Below, one piece after another: positions 1-8,043 of a DNA stretch of 30,963 bases. The first letter of the stretch is position 1, and each line of letters begins with the position of its first letter. Where the stretch lies: positions 1-30,963 of the forward strand of contig JAPOYZ010000325.1 of the NCBI GenBank assembly GCA_026706325.1. The letters run 5' to 3'. The notes below the pieces were generated by a model. It was not told the DNA's origin, made no database searches, and was given only the letters and a program-made list of their open reading frames with translations. Origin of the DNA: Candidatus Aminicenantota bacterium (GTDB lineage: Bacteria > Acidobacteriota > UBA6911 > RPQK01 > JAJDTT01). A program made the translations under genes and the position numbers.

Positions 1-879
1 CATGGGATAGCCGTTGGAGGTGGACTTGGAATACGCGGCCAAGTCCGGTTCCACGTCCAGCGTCAGGTGGGCGCCGCCGAGGCAGAACCGCCAGCCGGCG
101 CTGATCTCATCGATGATCATCACCGCGCCGATCCGGTCGGCCAGCTCGCGGATGCGGTGGAGGAACCCGTCCTTCGGAGGAACGTCCCGCAGCGGTTCCG
201 TGATGATGGCGGCCAGTTTGCCTCCCGTCCGGTCGATGATGGCCTCCAACTCGTCGATCCGGTTGTAGTGGAAGGGCAGAGCGGTGCCCGCCAGCGAGCG
301 GGGCACTCCCGTCGGGTTCAGTCCCGGCATGAGGAGGCCGTCCAGGGCGTCGTGGTCGCCCAGGTTGGCCGCCAGGTACCAGTCGCTCCAGCCGTGGTAG
401 CCGCAGAAGGCCACCGTCTCCCGCCCTGTGGCGGCTCGGGCGATGCGGACGGCGACGGACATGGTTTCGCCTCCGGCGCGGGCGTAGCGCACCATGTCGG
501 CCCAGGGGTGAAGCTCGCAGAGCAGCTCCGCCAGCTCCACCTCGGCGGGCGAGTTGAGAGTGGACATGTTTCCGCGGTCGATGGCGCCTCGAACGGCCGC
601 GTTCACATCGGGGTCCGCGTATCCCAGCAGGCAGGCTCCCACACAGTGGATGGTGGTGTCGTAGAAATGCCGGCCGTCCAGGTCCCAGATCTCGCATCCG
701 CGAGCCTTGCTGAAATACGCGGGCCACTGCCGGGGAAGGAACCGTTCGGGCCGCTTGGAAAGCAGTTGAACTCCTCCCGGGATGAGTTTCTTGGCTTTTC
801 GATACAGCCGTGCGCCCGTGGTTTCGGTCCAATCCACGCCGGAGTGTTCCGTGATCCCCTTCACGCCGGAGGTGTCCAT
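1..879 (-). CDS. Class-III aminotransferase, glutamate-1-semialdehyde aminomutase-like (partial)
   Basis: The reading frame is open from the ATG at 879 to the left edge, giving 293 codons; the C-terminal part lies outside the window. This is a fold-type I PLP enzyme of aminotransferase class III. The N-terminal substrate region is followed by GETMSVAVRIARA (about 137-149), the PLP-ring aspartate in MIIDEISAGW (about 256-265), and the Schiff-base lysine in AYSKSTSNGYPM (K285). These features match the glutamate-1-semialdehyde 2,1-aminomutase-like branch. Many members of that branch are not heme-pathway enzymes but transaminate sugars or other amino acids, and no hem genes are nearby, so the substrate is unknown. 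The gene diverges from the ABC exporter. A candidate promoter (948-975) and a leader hairpin (907-923) lie upstream. Confidence 0.88.
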   Translation of the reverse strand, partial: MDTSGVKGITEHSGVDWTETTGARLYRKAKKLIPGGVQLLSKRPERFLPRQWPAYFSKARGCEIWDLDGRHFYDTTIHCVGACLLGYADPDVNAAVRGAIDRGNMSTLNSPAEVELAELLCELHPWADMVRYARAGGETMSVAVRIARAATGRETVAFCGYHGWSDWYLAANLGDHDALDGLLMPGLNPTGVPRSLAGTALPFHYNRIDELEAIIDRTGGKLAAIITEPLRDVPPKDGFLHRIRELADRIGAVMIIDEISAGWRFCLGGAHLTLDVEPDLAAYSKSTSNGYPM

Positions 880-906
880 GGTGCTTGCCTCGACTTTCCG
901 TGGTCG

Positions 907-923
907 GGCGCCGGGACGGCGCC
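907..923 (-). other. GC-rich hairpin in the aminotransferase leader
   Basis: GGCGCC, a 5-nt spacer and GGCGCC form a 6-bp stem, 28 nt upstream of the aminotransferase ATG. If transcription begins at the proposed promoter, the hairpin lies in the 5' UTR and could affect translation. It has no T-run, so it is not a canonical terminator. Its function is inferred only from position. Confidence 0.3.
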
Positions 924-947
924 TGCGACATATTGTGAAAGGCAAAC

Positions 948-975
948 GTTAGAACCGTCTCCCGGACAAAGTCAA
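948..975 (-). promoter_or_regulatory. Candidate sigma70-type promoter for the aminotransferase
   Basis: Read on the minus strand, TTGACT (975-970) is followed by a 16-nt spacer and TCTAAC (953-948). These match the -35 consensus at 5 of 6 positions and the -10 consensus at 4 of 6. Transcription would begin near 941, leaving a leader of about 60 nt that contains the 907-923 hairpin. Confidence 0.35.
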
Positions 976-1050
976 CCGGCCCGGCCGGGGTAGAAGGAGA
1001 CGGCTCACAAAATGTGGTGCGGCCGTGCTCCGGGGAGGCCCGATTCCGGT

Positions 1051-1059
1051 TGCTATAAT
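1051..1059 (+). promoter_or_regulatory. Perfect extended -10 element (TGCTATAAT)
   Basis: TGCTATAAT is an exact match to the extended -10 consensus TGnTATAAT. No convincing -35 element lies 15-18 nt upstream, as expected for an extended -10 promoter. The likely transcription start, about 7-8 nt beyond the hexamer, coincides with the GTG at 1067. The ABC exporter mRNA would therefore be leaderless. Confidence 0.55.
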
Positions 1060-1066
1060 CCGCACC

Positions 1067-2869
1067 GTGCGGGATCTTCGCCGGCTCTTCCCTTTCATTC
1101 GGCCCTATTCTCCGCTACTGGTTCTGGCCTTGGTGCTGCTGTCCGTCACCAGCGCCGTGGAGATGGGAATCGTCCTCCTGCTGGGTCCCCTGTTCAACCA
1201 GTGGGCGGGTGTCCCCCTGGGTCCGGAGGGAGGTTTCGTGGACAAGTTCGCGTTCCTCCGCGACCTGCTGGGCATCGGCGAGGACAACTTCACTCGGATC
1301 GCCGTGGCCCTGGTGTGCTTCTCGCTCCTCAAGGGGGTGTTCCTTTATTTCGCGGAATATTCCATGAGCTACACGGGCCAGCGCGTGGTGGCCGATCTGC
1401 GCAAGCGGCTCTACGGCCATCTGCTGAACCAGTCCCTCTCTTTCTTCTCCCTCAACCCCACGGGTCGCCTCATGTCGCGCCTCGTCGTCGACACCGAGCG
1501 GTTGCAGCTCATGGTGAGCCGCATGCTGACCGACCTGATGCGGCAGGTCTCGCTTTTCATCTGTTTCCTGGTCCTGATGATCTACATCGACTGGTTGCTG
1601 TCGCTCTTCGCCTGCGTTGTGGGTCCGCTGGTGGTGGCGCTGGCGCTGGCGCTGGGGCGCCGGGTGCGCCGGGCCGGACAGGAGAGTCAGGAGAACCTGG
1701 AGGAGATGAGCCATCTGCTGCAGGAGACCATCGCCGGCCACCGCACGGTGAAGGCGTTCTGTATGGAAGAGTACGAAGCCGGCCGCTTCCGCGAGCTCAA
1801 TCGGCGCCAGGTGCGGGTCAACGTCCAGGCCGCCCGGATCGGCGCCCTGGGGTCCCCACTGACCGAACTCATCGGTTACGTCTCGTTCGTGCCCTTCCTC
1901 CTGTACGCCCACAGTCAGATCCAACAGGGTTTCAGCCTGGGAGCCTTCGTAGTCTTCATCGTCGCCTTGTTCCGCCTCTATGAACCGGTGCGCAAGCTCT
2001 CCCGCATGCACCTGCACTTCCAGCACGGGTTCGCCGCCTCCACCCGCATCTTTCGGCTGCTGGACACCCGGCAGGAGGTCCCCCGCGCTCCCGGGGCGCC
2101 TCCGCTGCCTCCCCTGAGCCGGGAGATCCGGTTCGAGGACGTGGCGTTCACCTACCAGGAAGAAACCGCGGCGGCGCTCCAGGACGTGGACCTGTCCATT
2201 CGCCGGGGAGAAGTCGTGGCCCTGGTGGGACCGAGCGGAGCCGGCAAGACGACCCTGGCGAGCCTGATTCCCAGGTTCTTCGACGTGAGCCGGGGGCGGG
2301 TCGCCGTCGACGGAACCGACATTCGCAAACTAGATCTGGACAGCCTGCGGGATCAGGTCGCCGTCGTGACCCAGGAGGTCTTCCTCTTCAACGACACGGT
2401 CCGGGACAACATCGGCTACGGCCGGGAGAACTGCTCCCGGGAGGAGATTGAGGAGGCGGCCCGGGCGGCCTTCATCCATGACGTCATCACCGCTCTTCCG
2501 TCCGGCTACGAGACCGACATCGGCGAGTGGGGCGAAAAGCTCTCCGGGGGGCAGAGGCAGCGCCTGGCCATCGCCCGGGCAATTCTTAAGAAGGCTCCGA
2601 TCCTGATTCTGGACGAGGCCACTTCGGCCCTGGACAGCGAATCGGAGCGGCTGGTCCAGGAGGCCCTGGACCATCTCATGGCCAACTGCACGACCCTGGT
2701 CATCGCCCACCGGCTGTCCACCATCCGGCGGGCCGACCGGATCGTGGTCATGGATTCGGGACGAATCGTGGAACAGGGCGACCACCGGACACTGCTGAAG
2801 ACGTCCGGTCTCTACCGCCGCCTCCACCAACTCCAGTTCTCGGCGCCGGAGACAGGCAACGGAGGTTAG
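1067..2869 (+). CDS. msbA: MsbA-like ABC exporter (fused permease and ATPase)
   Basis: This is a 600-aa half-transporter that would act as a homodimer in the inner membrane, exporting lipid A-core, other lipids or drugs. The N-terminal half carries the six-helix type-1 exporter domain (about residues 1-310). The C-terminal half is the nucleotide-binding domain, with Walker A GPSGAGKTT (about 388-396), signature LSGGQ (about 492-496), Walker B ILILDEATSALD (about 511-522) and the H-loop in VIAHRLST. An in-frame GTG at 1025 would place the TATAAT box inside the gene. The GTG at 1067 gives MRDLRRLFPFIRPY, a typical start for this family, and lies at the expected transcription start, so it is preferred. 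Lipid flippase is the default role; other cargo is possible. Confidence 0.92.
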   Translation: MRDLRRLFPFIRPYSPLLVLALVLLSVTSAVEMGIVLLLGPLFNQWAGVPLGPEGGFVDKFAFLRDLLGIGEDNFTRIAVALVCFSLLKGVFLYFAEYSMSYTGQRVVADLRKRLYGHLLNQSLSFFSLNPTGRLMSRLVVDTERLQLMVSRMLTDLMRQVSLFICFLVLMIYIDWLLSLFACVVGPLVVALALALGRRVRRAGQESQENLEEMSHLLQETIAGHRTVKAFCMEEYEAGRFRELNRRQVRVNVQAARIGALGSPLTELIGYVSFVPFLLYAHSQIQQGFSLGAFVVFIVALFRLYEPVRKLSRMHLHFQHGFAASTRIFRLLDTRQEVPRAPGAPPLPPLSREIRFEDVAFTYQEETAAALQDVDLSIRRGEVVALVGPSGAGKTTLASLIPRFFDVSRGRVAVDGTDIRKLDLDSLRDQVAVVTQEVFLFNDTVRDNIGYGRENCSREEIEEAARAAFIHDVITALPSGYETDIGEWGEKLSGGQRQRLAIARAILKKAPILILDEATSALDSESERLVQEALDHLMANCTTLVIAHRLSTIRRADRIVVMDSGRIVEQGDHRTLLKTSGLYRRLHQLQFSAPETGNGG

Positions 2870-2893
2870 CTCCGGCCGGTGGCGCCGGGCCCG

Positions 2894-3724
2894 TCAGCCC
2901 TCGTCGGGCCCGTACAGGGCATCCAGAAGCGAGTCGCTCATTCCCACGGAGCTGAATCCGCCGTCGTGGTAGAGGTTCTGCATCGTGACCTTGCGGGTCA
3001 GGTCCGAGACCAGCGCCACTACGAAATCGGCGCAGTCCTCGGCTTGGGCATTGCCCAGGGGCGACATCTTTTCCGCGGCTTCGTAAAGGCGGTCGAATCC
3101 CTTGATCCCGCTCCCGGCGGTGGTGCGGGTCGGGCTCTGTGACACGGTGTTGATCCGGATGCCCCGCCGGCCCAGCCGATACCCGAAGCTCCTGGCCACG
3201 CTCTCCAGCAGGGCCTTGGCGTCTCCCATGTCCGAATAACGGGAAAAGATCCGTTGCGCGCCGATGTAGGTCAGGGCCACGATGCTGCCGCCGTCGTTGA
3301 GACTGTCGGACTTGAGCGCTTCGGACACGATTCGGTGCAGGGAGAGGGCCGAGACGTCCAGCGTCTTGTGGAACCAGTCGTAGTTGAGGTCGCCGTAGGA
3401 ACGTTTCTTGCGGACGTTGGGAGACATGCCGATGGAATGGACGATGAAGTCGACCCTTCCCAGCGTGGACTTCAACTCCTGGAAGGCCTTCTCCAGATCC
3501 GGCGAGGACGAGGCGTCGCAGGCGATGAGAGGGGCGTCGCCGCAGGTCCGGGACAGTTCCCGGATGGGGCCGAAGCGAAACGCCATCTTGGTGTTGGAGA
3601 GGGCCAATCGGGCGCCCTCCCGGTGGCAGGCCAGGCTGATTTTCCAGGCCAGGCTCTGTTCGTTCAGAGGACCGAAGATGAGTCCCCGTTTGTCCCGCAG
3701 CAGGTTGTGACTCTCTTGTGACAT
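2894..3724 (-). CDS. fabI: Enoyl-[acyl-carrier-protein] reductase FabI
   Basis: This 276-aa NAD(P)H-dependent enzyme catalyses the last step of each fatty-acid elongation cycle, reducing trans-2-enoyl-ACP. It is an SDR-fold protein. The cofactor loop is IFGPLNEQSLAWKIS (about 16-30) and the VHSIGM strand is at 95-100. FabI's two tyrosines are present: Y153 in LTYIGAQR, and Y163 spaced as Y-x6-K with K170 in YSDMGDAK. The substrate-loop sequence RTTAGSGIKGFD is also typical. An in-frame reading extends much further upstream, but that stretch overlaps sfsA in another frame. The ATG at 3724 has GAGGAA 6 nt upstream and gives the normal FabI length. It lies 14 nt after the sfsA stop, so the two genes are probably cotranscribed. 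Confidence 0.94.
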   Translation of the reverse strand: MSQESHNLLRDKRGLIFGPLNEQSLAWKISLACHREGARLALSNTKMAFRFGPIRELSRTCGDAPLIACDASSSPDLEKAFQELKSTLGRVDFIVHSIGMSPNVRKKRSYGDLNYDWFHKTLDVSALSLHRIVSEALKSDSLNDGGSIVALTYIGAQRIFSRYSDMGDAKALLESVARSFGYRLGRRGIRINTVSQSPTRTTAGSGIKGFDRLYEAAEKMSPLGNAQAEDCADFVVALVSDLTRKVTMQNLYHDGGFSSVGMSDSLLDALYGPDEG

Positions 3725-3738
3725 GAGCGATTCCTCGG

Positions 3739-4470
3739 CTAGTTGACGGGGACGGTTCCTCCCAGCGTGACCCGGTCCACGTCGATCCGGCAGCGCCTCG
3801 CCACGATCTGCACGCCCCGGGCCCGGGCCTCGTCCAGGGCGGCGGCGAAATCCGGATCCAACTCGCGGGCCGCCCGGAAACGGCGGACGTCCTCCCGCTG
3901 GATCACGAAGAGAATGGCGGCGCTCCAGCCGTCCCGTTGGGCCAGGTGCGCCAACTCCCTGGCGTGGCGGGCTCCCCGGGCGGTGACGGCGTCGGGAAAG
4001 AGGCCAACTCCGTCTTCCACCAGGGTGACGCTCTTCACCTCCAGGGCCAGTTGCCGCCCATCCTCTCGGCCCAAGAGGAAATCGATCCTGGAGCGTCCAA
4101 GCGTCGCTTCCGCCCGCCGGAACTCCCAGTCCTCGAACTCCTCGATAGCGGACTGGGCCAGAGCGCGGCCGACGAGCCGGTTGGGGATCCGGGTGTCGAC
4201 CGAGACCAGACCGCACCGGTCGGGGTTCTCCACCAGGAGGGCGGTCCAACGGGTCTTTCTCTTCGCGCCCGAAGCCGGGAGCAGCCAGATCCGAACCCCG
4301 GGGATGAGGAGTTCCCGCAGGCGGCCCGGATCGGCCAGATGGGCGTCCACCGGTTCCGCCTCGCCGAGCGGCCGGCACCTCACCAAAAAGCGGTTGGGAC
4401 GCTCCACGAAAACCGCTTCCTGGAGTTTCCCCGGAATGGGGATCCAGGTTCTCGTTCGTTCTCCCAGCAT
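3739..4470 (-). CDS. sfsA: DNA/RNA nuclease SfsA family protein
   Basis: This 243-aa protein belongs to the SfsA (sugar fermentation stimulation) family. The N-terminal part is an OB-like nucleic-acid-binding domain with the DPGRLRELL element (about 47-55). The C-terminal domain is a PD-(D/E)xK-like nuclease: D130 in SRIDFLLG, E144-V-K146 in LALEVKSVTL, then the highly conserved FPDAVTARGARHARELAHL. The E. coli homologue was first linked to maltose gene expression; its biological role remains poorly defined. It is the first gene of a pair with fabI. The upstream side ends at a REPIN-like repeat, and no clear promoter was found. Confidence 0.9.
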   Translation of the reverse strand: MLGERTRTWIPIPGKLQEAVFVERPNRFLVRCRPLGEAEPVDAHLADPGRLRELLIPGVRIWLLPASGAKRKTRWTALLVENPDRCGLVSVDTRIPNRLVGRALAQSAIEEFEDWEFRRAEATLGRSRIDFLLGREDGRQLALEVKSVTLVEDGVGLFPDAVTARGARHARELAHLAQRDGWSAAILFVIQREDVRRFRAARELDPDFAAALDEARARGVQIVARRCRIDVDRVTLGGTVPVN

Positions 4471-4490
4471 TCCAGACCGCCCAGTCTACT

Positions 4491-4599
4491 ACGGATAGGA
4501 GCGGGGGTTTTTAACCCCCGATTCAGAGACGTTGGACACGATGCTGTCCTGCTGTTACGGGGCACGCGGGGGGACTAACAGTCCCCCCTCCTAGTCCGT
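4491..4599. repeat. REPIN-like element: two inverted REP hairpins
   Basis: The left arm reads ACGGA-TAGGAG (4491-4501), followed by the hairpin CGGGGGTT-TTT-AACCCCCG (4502-4520). The right arm is the hairpin GGGGGGACT-AAC-AGTCCCCCC (4568-4588), followed by CTCCTAGTCCGT (4588-4599). The reverse complement of the right end is ACGGACTAGGAG, which matches the left end except for one indel. Each arm is thus a GGAG-tagged palindrome, and the two arms are inverted around a ~47 nt centre. This is the architecture of REP doublets (REPINs) mobilised by RAYT transposases, which recognise a GTAG/GGAG tetranucleotide beside a hairpin. No RAYT gene is in the window. The hairpins might also end or stabilise transcripts. 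Confidence 0.6.
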
Positions 4600-4628
4600 G
4601 TTAGAGTGACCTCTAAAAGGAGGTGGCC

Positions 4629-5627
4629 TTGGACTCGATACGAATCGGCCTCGCCGGCTATGGGGAATGGACCCGCGAAGCCTTGATCCCTTCGCTGGAA
4701 CGGGACGGCCGGGCGAGGATCGTGGCCGCGGCGGCGCGCACCCCGGCGACTCGCGACCGCATCCGGGCGGAACTGGGCTCCCACGTCGCGCTCCACTCCG
4801 GCTTCGCCGGCCTTTTCGACGAGGAAGTGGACGCCCTCATCCTGGCTCTTCCCTCGTCCTTGCACGAGGAAGGGGTGCTGGCCGCCGTCGAATCGGGCCT
4901 CCCCTTCTTCCACGAGCCTCCCGTGGCCAATCACCGGAATCGGGTCCGTCCCGTCCTGCGGCGCCTCCTGGACGCCCGTCAGGTGACCCACGCCGACATG
5001 GAGCTGCGGTTCATTCCGGTCATCCATCGTGCCGCCCGGCGTGTGGCGGAGGGTGCCATCGGCGAGCCCCGCACCGCCATGATCCGGATGCGCGGCTCGT
5101 GGAGCCCCGATCCGTCGGCGGGGATCAGTCTCATGCACTCCCTCTCGCCCTGGTACGTCGACGCAATGGATCAAGTGCTGGGAGCCTCCCCCAAGCGCGT
5201 GCTGGTGCAGGACGGCCGGGGGTATCCGGGACGGATGCAATCCTTTTCCTTGACCCAGCTCGACTACGACGGTGTCTGGGGCAGCTTCGACGCCAACATC
5301 TCGGCGGTTCCGGGCATGACCACCAGCCTCGAGGTCACGGGCACGGAGGGTGACCTGCAAGCGGATCTCTTCACCGCCGAAATCCGGCTGCGGACCCTGA
5401 CCCGGCCGGAACCGGAAATCGAACGGGTCCCGGCACTGGAGCCCTACGCCGGATGGCCCGGGATGTGCGAATGCGTCGCGGCCTTCCTGGATGCCGTCTC
5501 CGGGAAAGCGCCCCAGCGGGCGGGAGCCCGGGCCGTCGCCCGCAGCCATCTGGTGGGACTGGCCGGTGAGCGCTCCATCGACACCGGGACCTGGGCCGAG
5601 GTCGAAGACCTGGAGGACCTGGAATGA
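4629..5627 (+). CDS. Gfo/Idh/MocA-family oxidoreductase-like protein with altered active site
   Basis: This is a 332-aa protein with an N-terminal Rossmann fold (IRIGLAGYGEWTREALIPSL) and the C-terminal alpha/beta domain of the Gfo/Idh/MocA family, whose members are mostly NAD(P)-dependent sugar or inositol dehydrogenases. The catalytic EKP motif reads HEPPVAN here (about 95-101), so the usual lysine is absent. The region that normally carries the G-x-H-x-x-D histidine reads PWYVDAMD, keeping the aspartate only. The protein may be a non-classical enzyme or a binding protein. An in-frame GTG at 4623 lies inside the Shine-Dalgarno run AAAAGGAGG (4615-4623). The TTG at 4629, 5 nt beyond it, is therefore the likely start. 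The gene overlaps the next one by 4 nt (ATGA). Confidence 0.8.
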   Translation: MDSIRIGLAGYGEWTREALIPSLERDGRARIVAAAARTPATRDRIRAELGSHVALHSGFAGLFDEEVDALILALPSSLHEEGVLAAVESGLPFFHEPPVANHRNRVRPVLRRLLDARQVTHADMELRFIPVIHRAARRVAEGAIGEPRTAMIRMRGSWSPDPSAGISLMHSLSPWYVDAMDQVLGASPKRVLVQDGRGYPGRMQSFSLTQLDYDGVWGSFDANISAVPGMTTSLEVTGTEGDLQADLFTAEIRLRTLTRPEPEIERVPALEPYAGWPGMCECVAAFLDAVSGKAPQRAGARAVARSHLVGLAGERSIDTGTWAEVEDLEDLE

Positions 5628-6154
5628 GCCTCTGGCGTCTTCTGGGCCTGAACAAGTTGGAACCGCGCCAGGAGCCCGCCGAAGAGGGACACATCGTCCT
5701 TGAGATCGCCGCCAAGCTGGATCAACTGGAAGCCTCGGAAGCCCGATACATCGCCTGCTTCTCCTACATTCTGAACCGGGTGGCCCATGCCGATCTGGAG
5801 ATCAGTCCGGAGGAAGTCGCCCAGATGGAGACGATCGTCCGGGAGCAGGGGGGCCTGCCGGAGTCGCAGTCGGTTCTGGTGGTTCAGATGGCCAAGACCC
5901 ACAATCGGCTCTTCGGCGCCACGGACAACTATCTCGTCACCCGCGAGTTCAATCGCATCGCCACTCGCAGTCAGAAGCTGGAACTGATGGGTTGCCTCTT
6001 GACGGTGTCGGCCTCACATGGAGGGATCTCGACGGCCGAGGATGCCGAGATGCGCCAGATCACCAAAGAACTGCTGCTCTCCCACCGGGATTTCATCGCC
6101 CTCAGGTCCCGCTTCCGGGACCACCTGAACGTCCTCAGGAGGATCGAGGAATAG
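5624..6154 (+). CDS. TerB-like domain protein
   Basis: This 176-aa soluble helical protein contains two repeat-like segments typical of the TerB/DjlA-type fold: VAHADLEISPEEVAQMETIV (about 51-70) and SASHGGISTAEDAEMRQITK (about 128-147). In known TerB proteins the acidic residues of these segments bind metal ions. The family appears in tellurite and stress-response loci and in many uncharacterised cytoplasmic proteins. No other ter genes are nearby, so tellurite resistance cannot be claimed. The ATG overlaps the stop of the Gfo/Idh/MocA-like gene as ATGA, indicating translational coupling. The gene ends 88 nt before the convergent hydrolase-like gene, with no strong terminator between them. 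Confidence 0.7.
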   Translation: MSLWRLLGLNKLEPRQEPAEEGHIVLEIAAKLDQLEASEARYIACFSYILNRVAHADLEISPEEVAQMETIVREQGGLPESQSVLVVQMAKTHNRLFGATDNYLVTREFNRIATRSQKLELMGCLLTVSASHGGISTAEDAEMRQITKELLLSHRDFIALRSRFRDHLNVLRRIEE

Positions 6155-6242
6155 GAGGGGCGTCTGGAGCGACTTTCCTGTCGTCCCGAATTCTTCGCCG
6201 TATTCTCACTCTGGAGTCCGGCGCGCAAAACACGCCGCCTAT

Positions 6243-8021
6243 TTACAAAATCCCCAGGCGCTTTGCGGTGTTACGGATTTTCTCCATTCGATCTTCCACG
6301 GGCACGATCTTCGTGCCTTTCGGGTTCGGCCTGGAGAGGTGGGCGTACTCGTAGACGTCGAAGCCGGCGAATCGGGGGTCGTGGTAGATCTGCTCCAAAT
6401 CGGAGACGTATTCCTGCATGGAGACGGTCCGCTTGAGGTAGCGGTTGAGGTAGACGGGGATTCCCTTGCGATTGCACAACGCCAACGCCTCGTCCACCAA
6501 CGGATCATCCAGGGCATTGTGGAGCAGGCCCCGGTCCGCCTCCGGCGCCTCGAACCAGGTGATTCGGAGCGTGATGCCATCGGCCAGTCCTTCCAGGAGC
6601 CATGTTCGCCAATCGAATTCCAGGTTGGCGGGGAAGCCCATGAGCTGGCCGTGACACGGGTCGGGGCCGAAGGCTTCGGCGTGGACGTGGACCTGGAACT
6701 TCTTTCCGGCGCCACGGACCCGGTGGCTGGCCTCGCGGATGAACCGGGTGTAGTGGCGGCCCCGGAGCCGCGCGAGCCGTGCGCGATCCCCATCCGTATT
6801 TCCGATCTCGGGACCGAATCTCTCCCGGTACTCTTCCAACAGCGGAGGGTTGAAGCCATATTCCAGGGGTTCGTCAGTCAGCGACCCGTGGGCGGAGACC
6901 CGGACGTCCACTCCGTCCACGCCCGCTTCGAGGAGCCGGTCCACCCAGCCCGTCCAGAGCTTCTCCACCTCAGGGTAGACGGCGCAGGGAGTGCAGGCCA
7001 GCGTGTCGTTTCGTCCCCGGGCGAAGGCGACGCAACCGCCCCAGTTCCATTTCGACTTGGTGACGATGCCGAACATGGTGCCTTCGGTGGAGGCGTTGCC
7101 GGTGTCCAACTGGACCGGGAACGGTCCCATCCCCGAGTCGAATTCCAGTCCCCCCGTCCGGAAGTCGCGGGGGCGGATCCACATGGCGCTTCGGGTGGCG
7201 ATGACGATGGGCAGCGGATCCGGATCCGGGCCGTAGGCTTCGATCATGGCCGAGGGGGCGTTGCCGAAGTCTCCCTCCTGGTCCTGGAAGTCGGTGGTGA
7301 CCAGGATGTAGCGCTCGGTCAGGTCGAATCCCTCCAGTGTCAGGGTCCGCACGGGTGCGCCGCAAGCGGTCAACAGGCCGCCGAAGAACTCCCGGACCTC
7401 CCGGGGAGACGGCTCTACCCGGTCCGCCAGGGAGAAGTCCACCGGTTGCCGCCGGTAGCGGTAGTTGTCCGCGCTGGTCCAGATCTGGAGACGCTCCTTG
7501 CGGATGCGGGTGGGCGAGTCGTCCGCCTTCAGAAGCCGAATCTTCCGGATCGGAACGGAATCGAGATTCGGCGGGGCCTCCCATTGACGTCTCGCCACGC
7601 GAGTGTGGGGAAACCGCTCCACGAAGGGGAACACCTGTTGGAGGCAACCCCCGATTCGGTTGACACGGGTGTGGTTTCCCTCGGGGGACCCTTCCGGGTA
7701 CGTGCCCGACAACCCGGTGTTGAAGGGCTTCAGGACCGCGTAGATTTCCAGTCCGTGACGGTGGGCGATGGGGGTCACCGCCTTCAGAGGCTCCCCGATT
7801 CGATCCACGGTGGCCCGGCCGTACCGCATGTAGTCGAAGGTGTTGCCCGCCCAGTACGAGCCGGCCTCCTCGTCGCCGTAGTAGAGCCAGTAGATTCTGC
7901 GGACCCCCAGGCTCTTGATCTGGAGGACCATTTCCTCCAGGAGTTCCAGGCTGTAGGGCCCGTAGCGGACGTCGTCCGGGAAATCGACGGTTGCCGAGAG
8001 CAGGAACGGACGGGAACTCAA
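6243..8021 (-). CDS. Putative TIM-barrel glycoside-hydrolase-like protein
   Basis: This 592-aa protein lacks an obvious signal peptide. N-terminal segments resemble the beta/alpha repeats of a TIM barrel: LLEEMVLQIKSLGVRRIYWL, then HGLEIYAVLKPFN after the long helix. The C-terminal half continues with GVDGVDVRVSAHGS, KKFQVHVHAEAF, GITLRITWFE and KGIPVYLNRYL. This fits a sugar-active hydrolase or isomerase, but no specific GH family is recognised and catalytic acids cannot be assigned. No ATG or GTG start is available near the family-like N-terminus. The TTG at 8021 has GAGG 8 nt upstream and starts 22 nt after the SDR stop, so it is preferred to a far-upstream in-frame start lying inside the SDR gene. 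The two genes form an operon. Confidence 0.65.
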   Translation of the reverse strand: MSSRPFLLSATVDFPDDVRYGPYSLELLEEMVLQIKSLGVRRIYWLYYGDEEAGSYWAGNTFDYMRYGRATVDRIGEPLKAVTPIAHRHGLEIYAVLKPFNTGLSGTYPEGSPEGNHTRVNRIGGCLQQVFPFVERFPHTRVARRQWEAPPNLDSVPIRKIRLLKADDSPTRIRKERLQIWTSADNYRYRRQPVDFSLADRVEPSPREVREFFGGLLTACGAPVRTLTLEGFDLTERYILVTTDFQDQEGDFGNAPSAMIEAYGPDPDPLPIVIATRSAMWIRPRDFRTGGLEFDSGMGPFPVQLDTGNASTEGTMFGIVTKSKWNWGGCVAFARGRNDTLACTPCAVYPEVEKLWTGWVDRLLEAGVDGVDVRVSAHGSLTDEPLEYGFNPPLLEEYRERFGPEIGNTDGDRARLARLRGRHYTRFIREASHRVRGAGKKFQVHVHAEAFGPDPCHGQLMGFPANLEFDWRTWLLEGLADGITLRITWFEAPEADRGLLHNALDDPLVDEALALCNRKGIPVYLNRYLKRTVSMQEYVSDLEQIYHDPRFAGFDVYEYAHLSRPNPKGTKIVPVEDRMEKIRNTAKRLGIL

Positions 8022-8043
8022 ACGGCGGACCTCGAGAGGATGC

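Noticed and set aside
107..931. Long minus-strand open frame rich in Arg, Gly and Pro
   Set aside because: It is an alternative frame over the real aminotransferase, which has family motifs and a PLP lysine.
1636..1656. Tandem GGCGCT repeats
   Set aside because: Ordinary alanine/leucine codons in a transmembrane helix of the ABC exporter.
2894..4378. Apparent 494-aa fusion upstream of FabI
   Set aside because: The extra N-terminal part is a different frame of sfsA; FabI starts at 3724 with its own Shine-Dalgarno.
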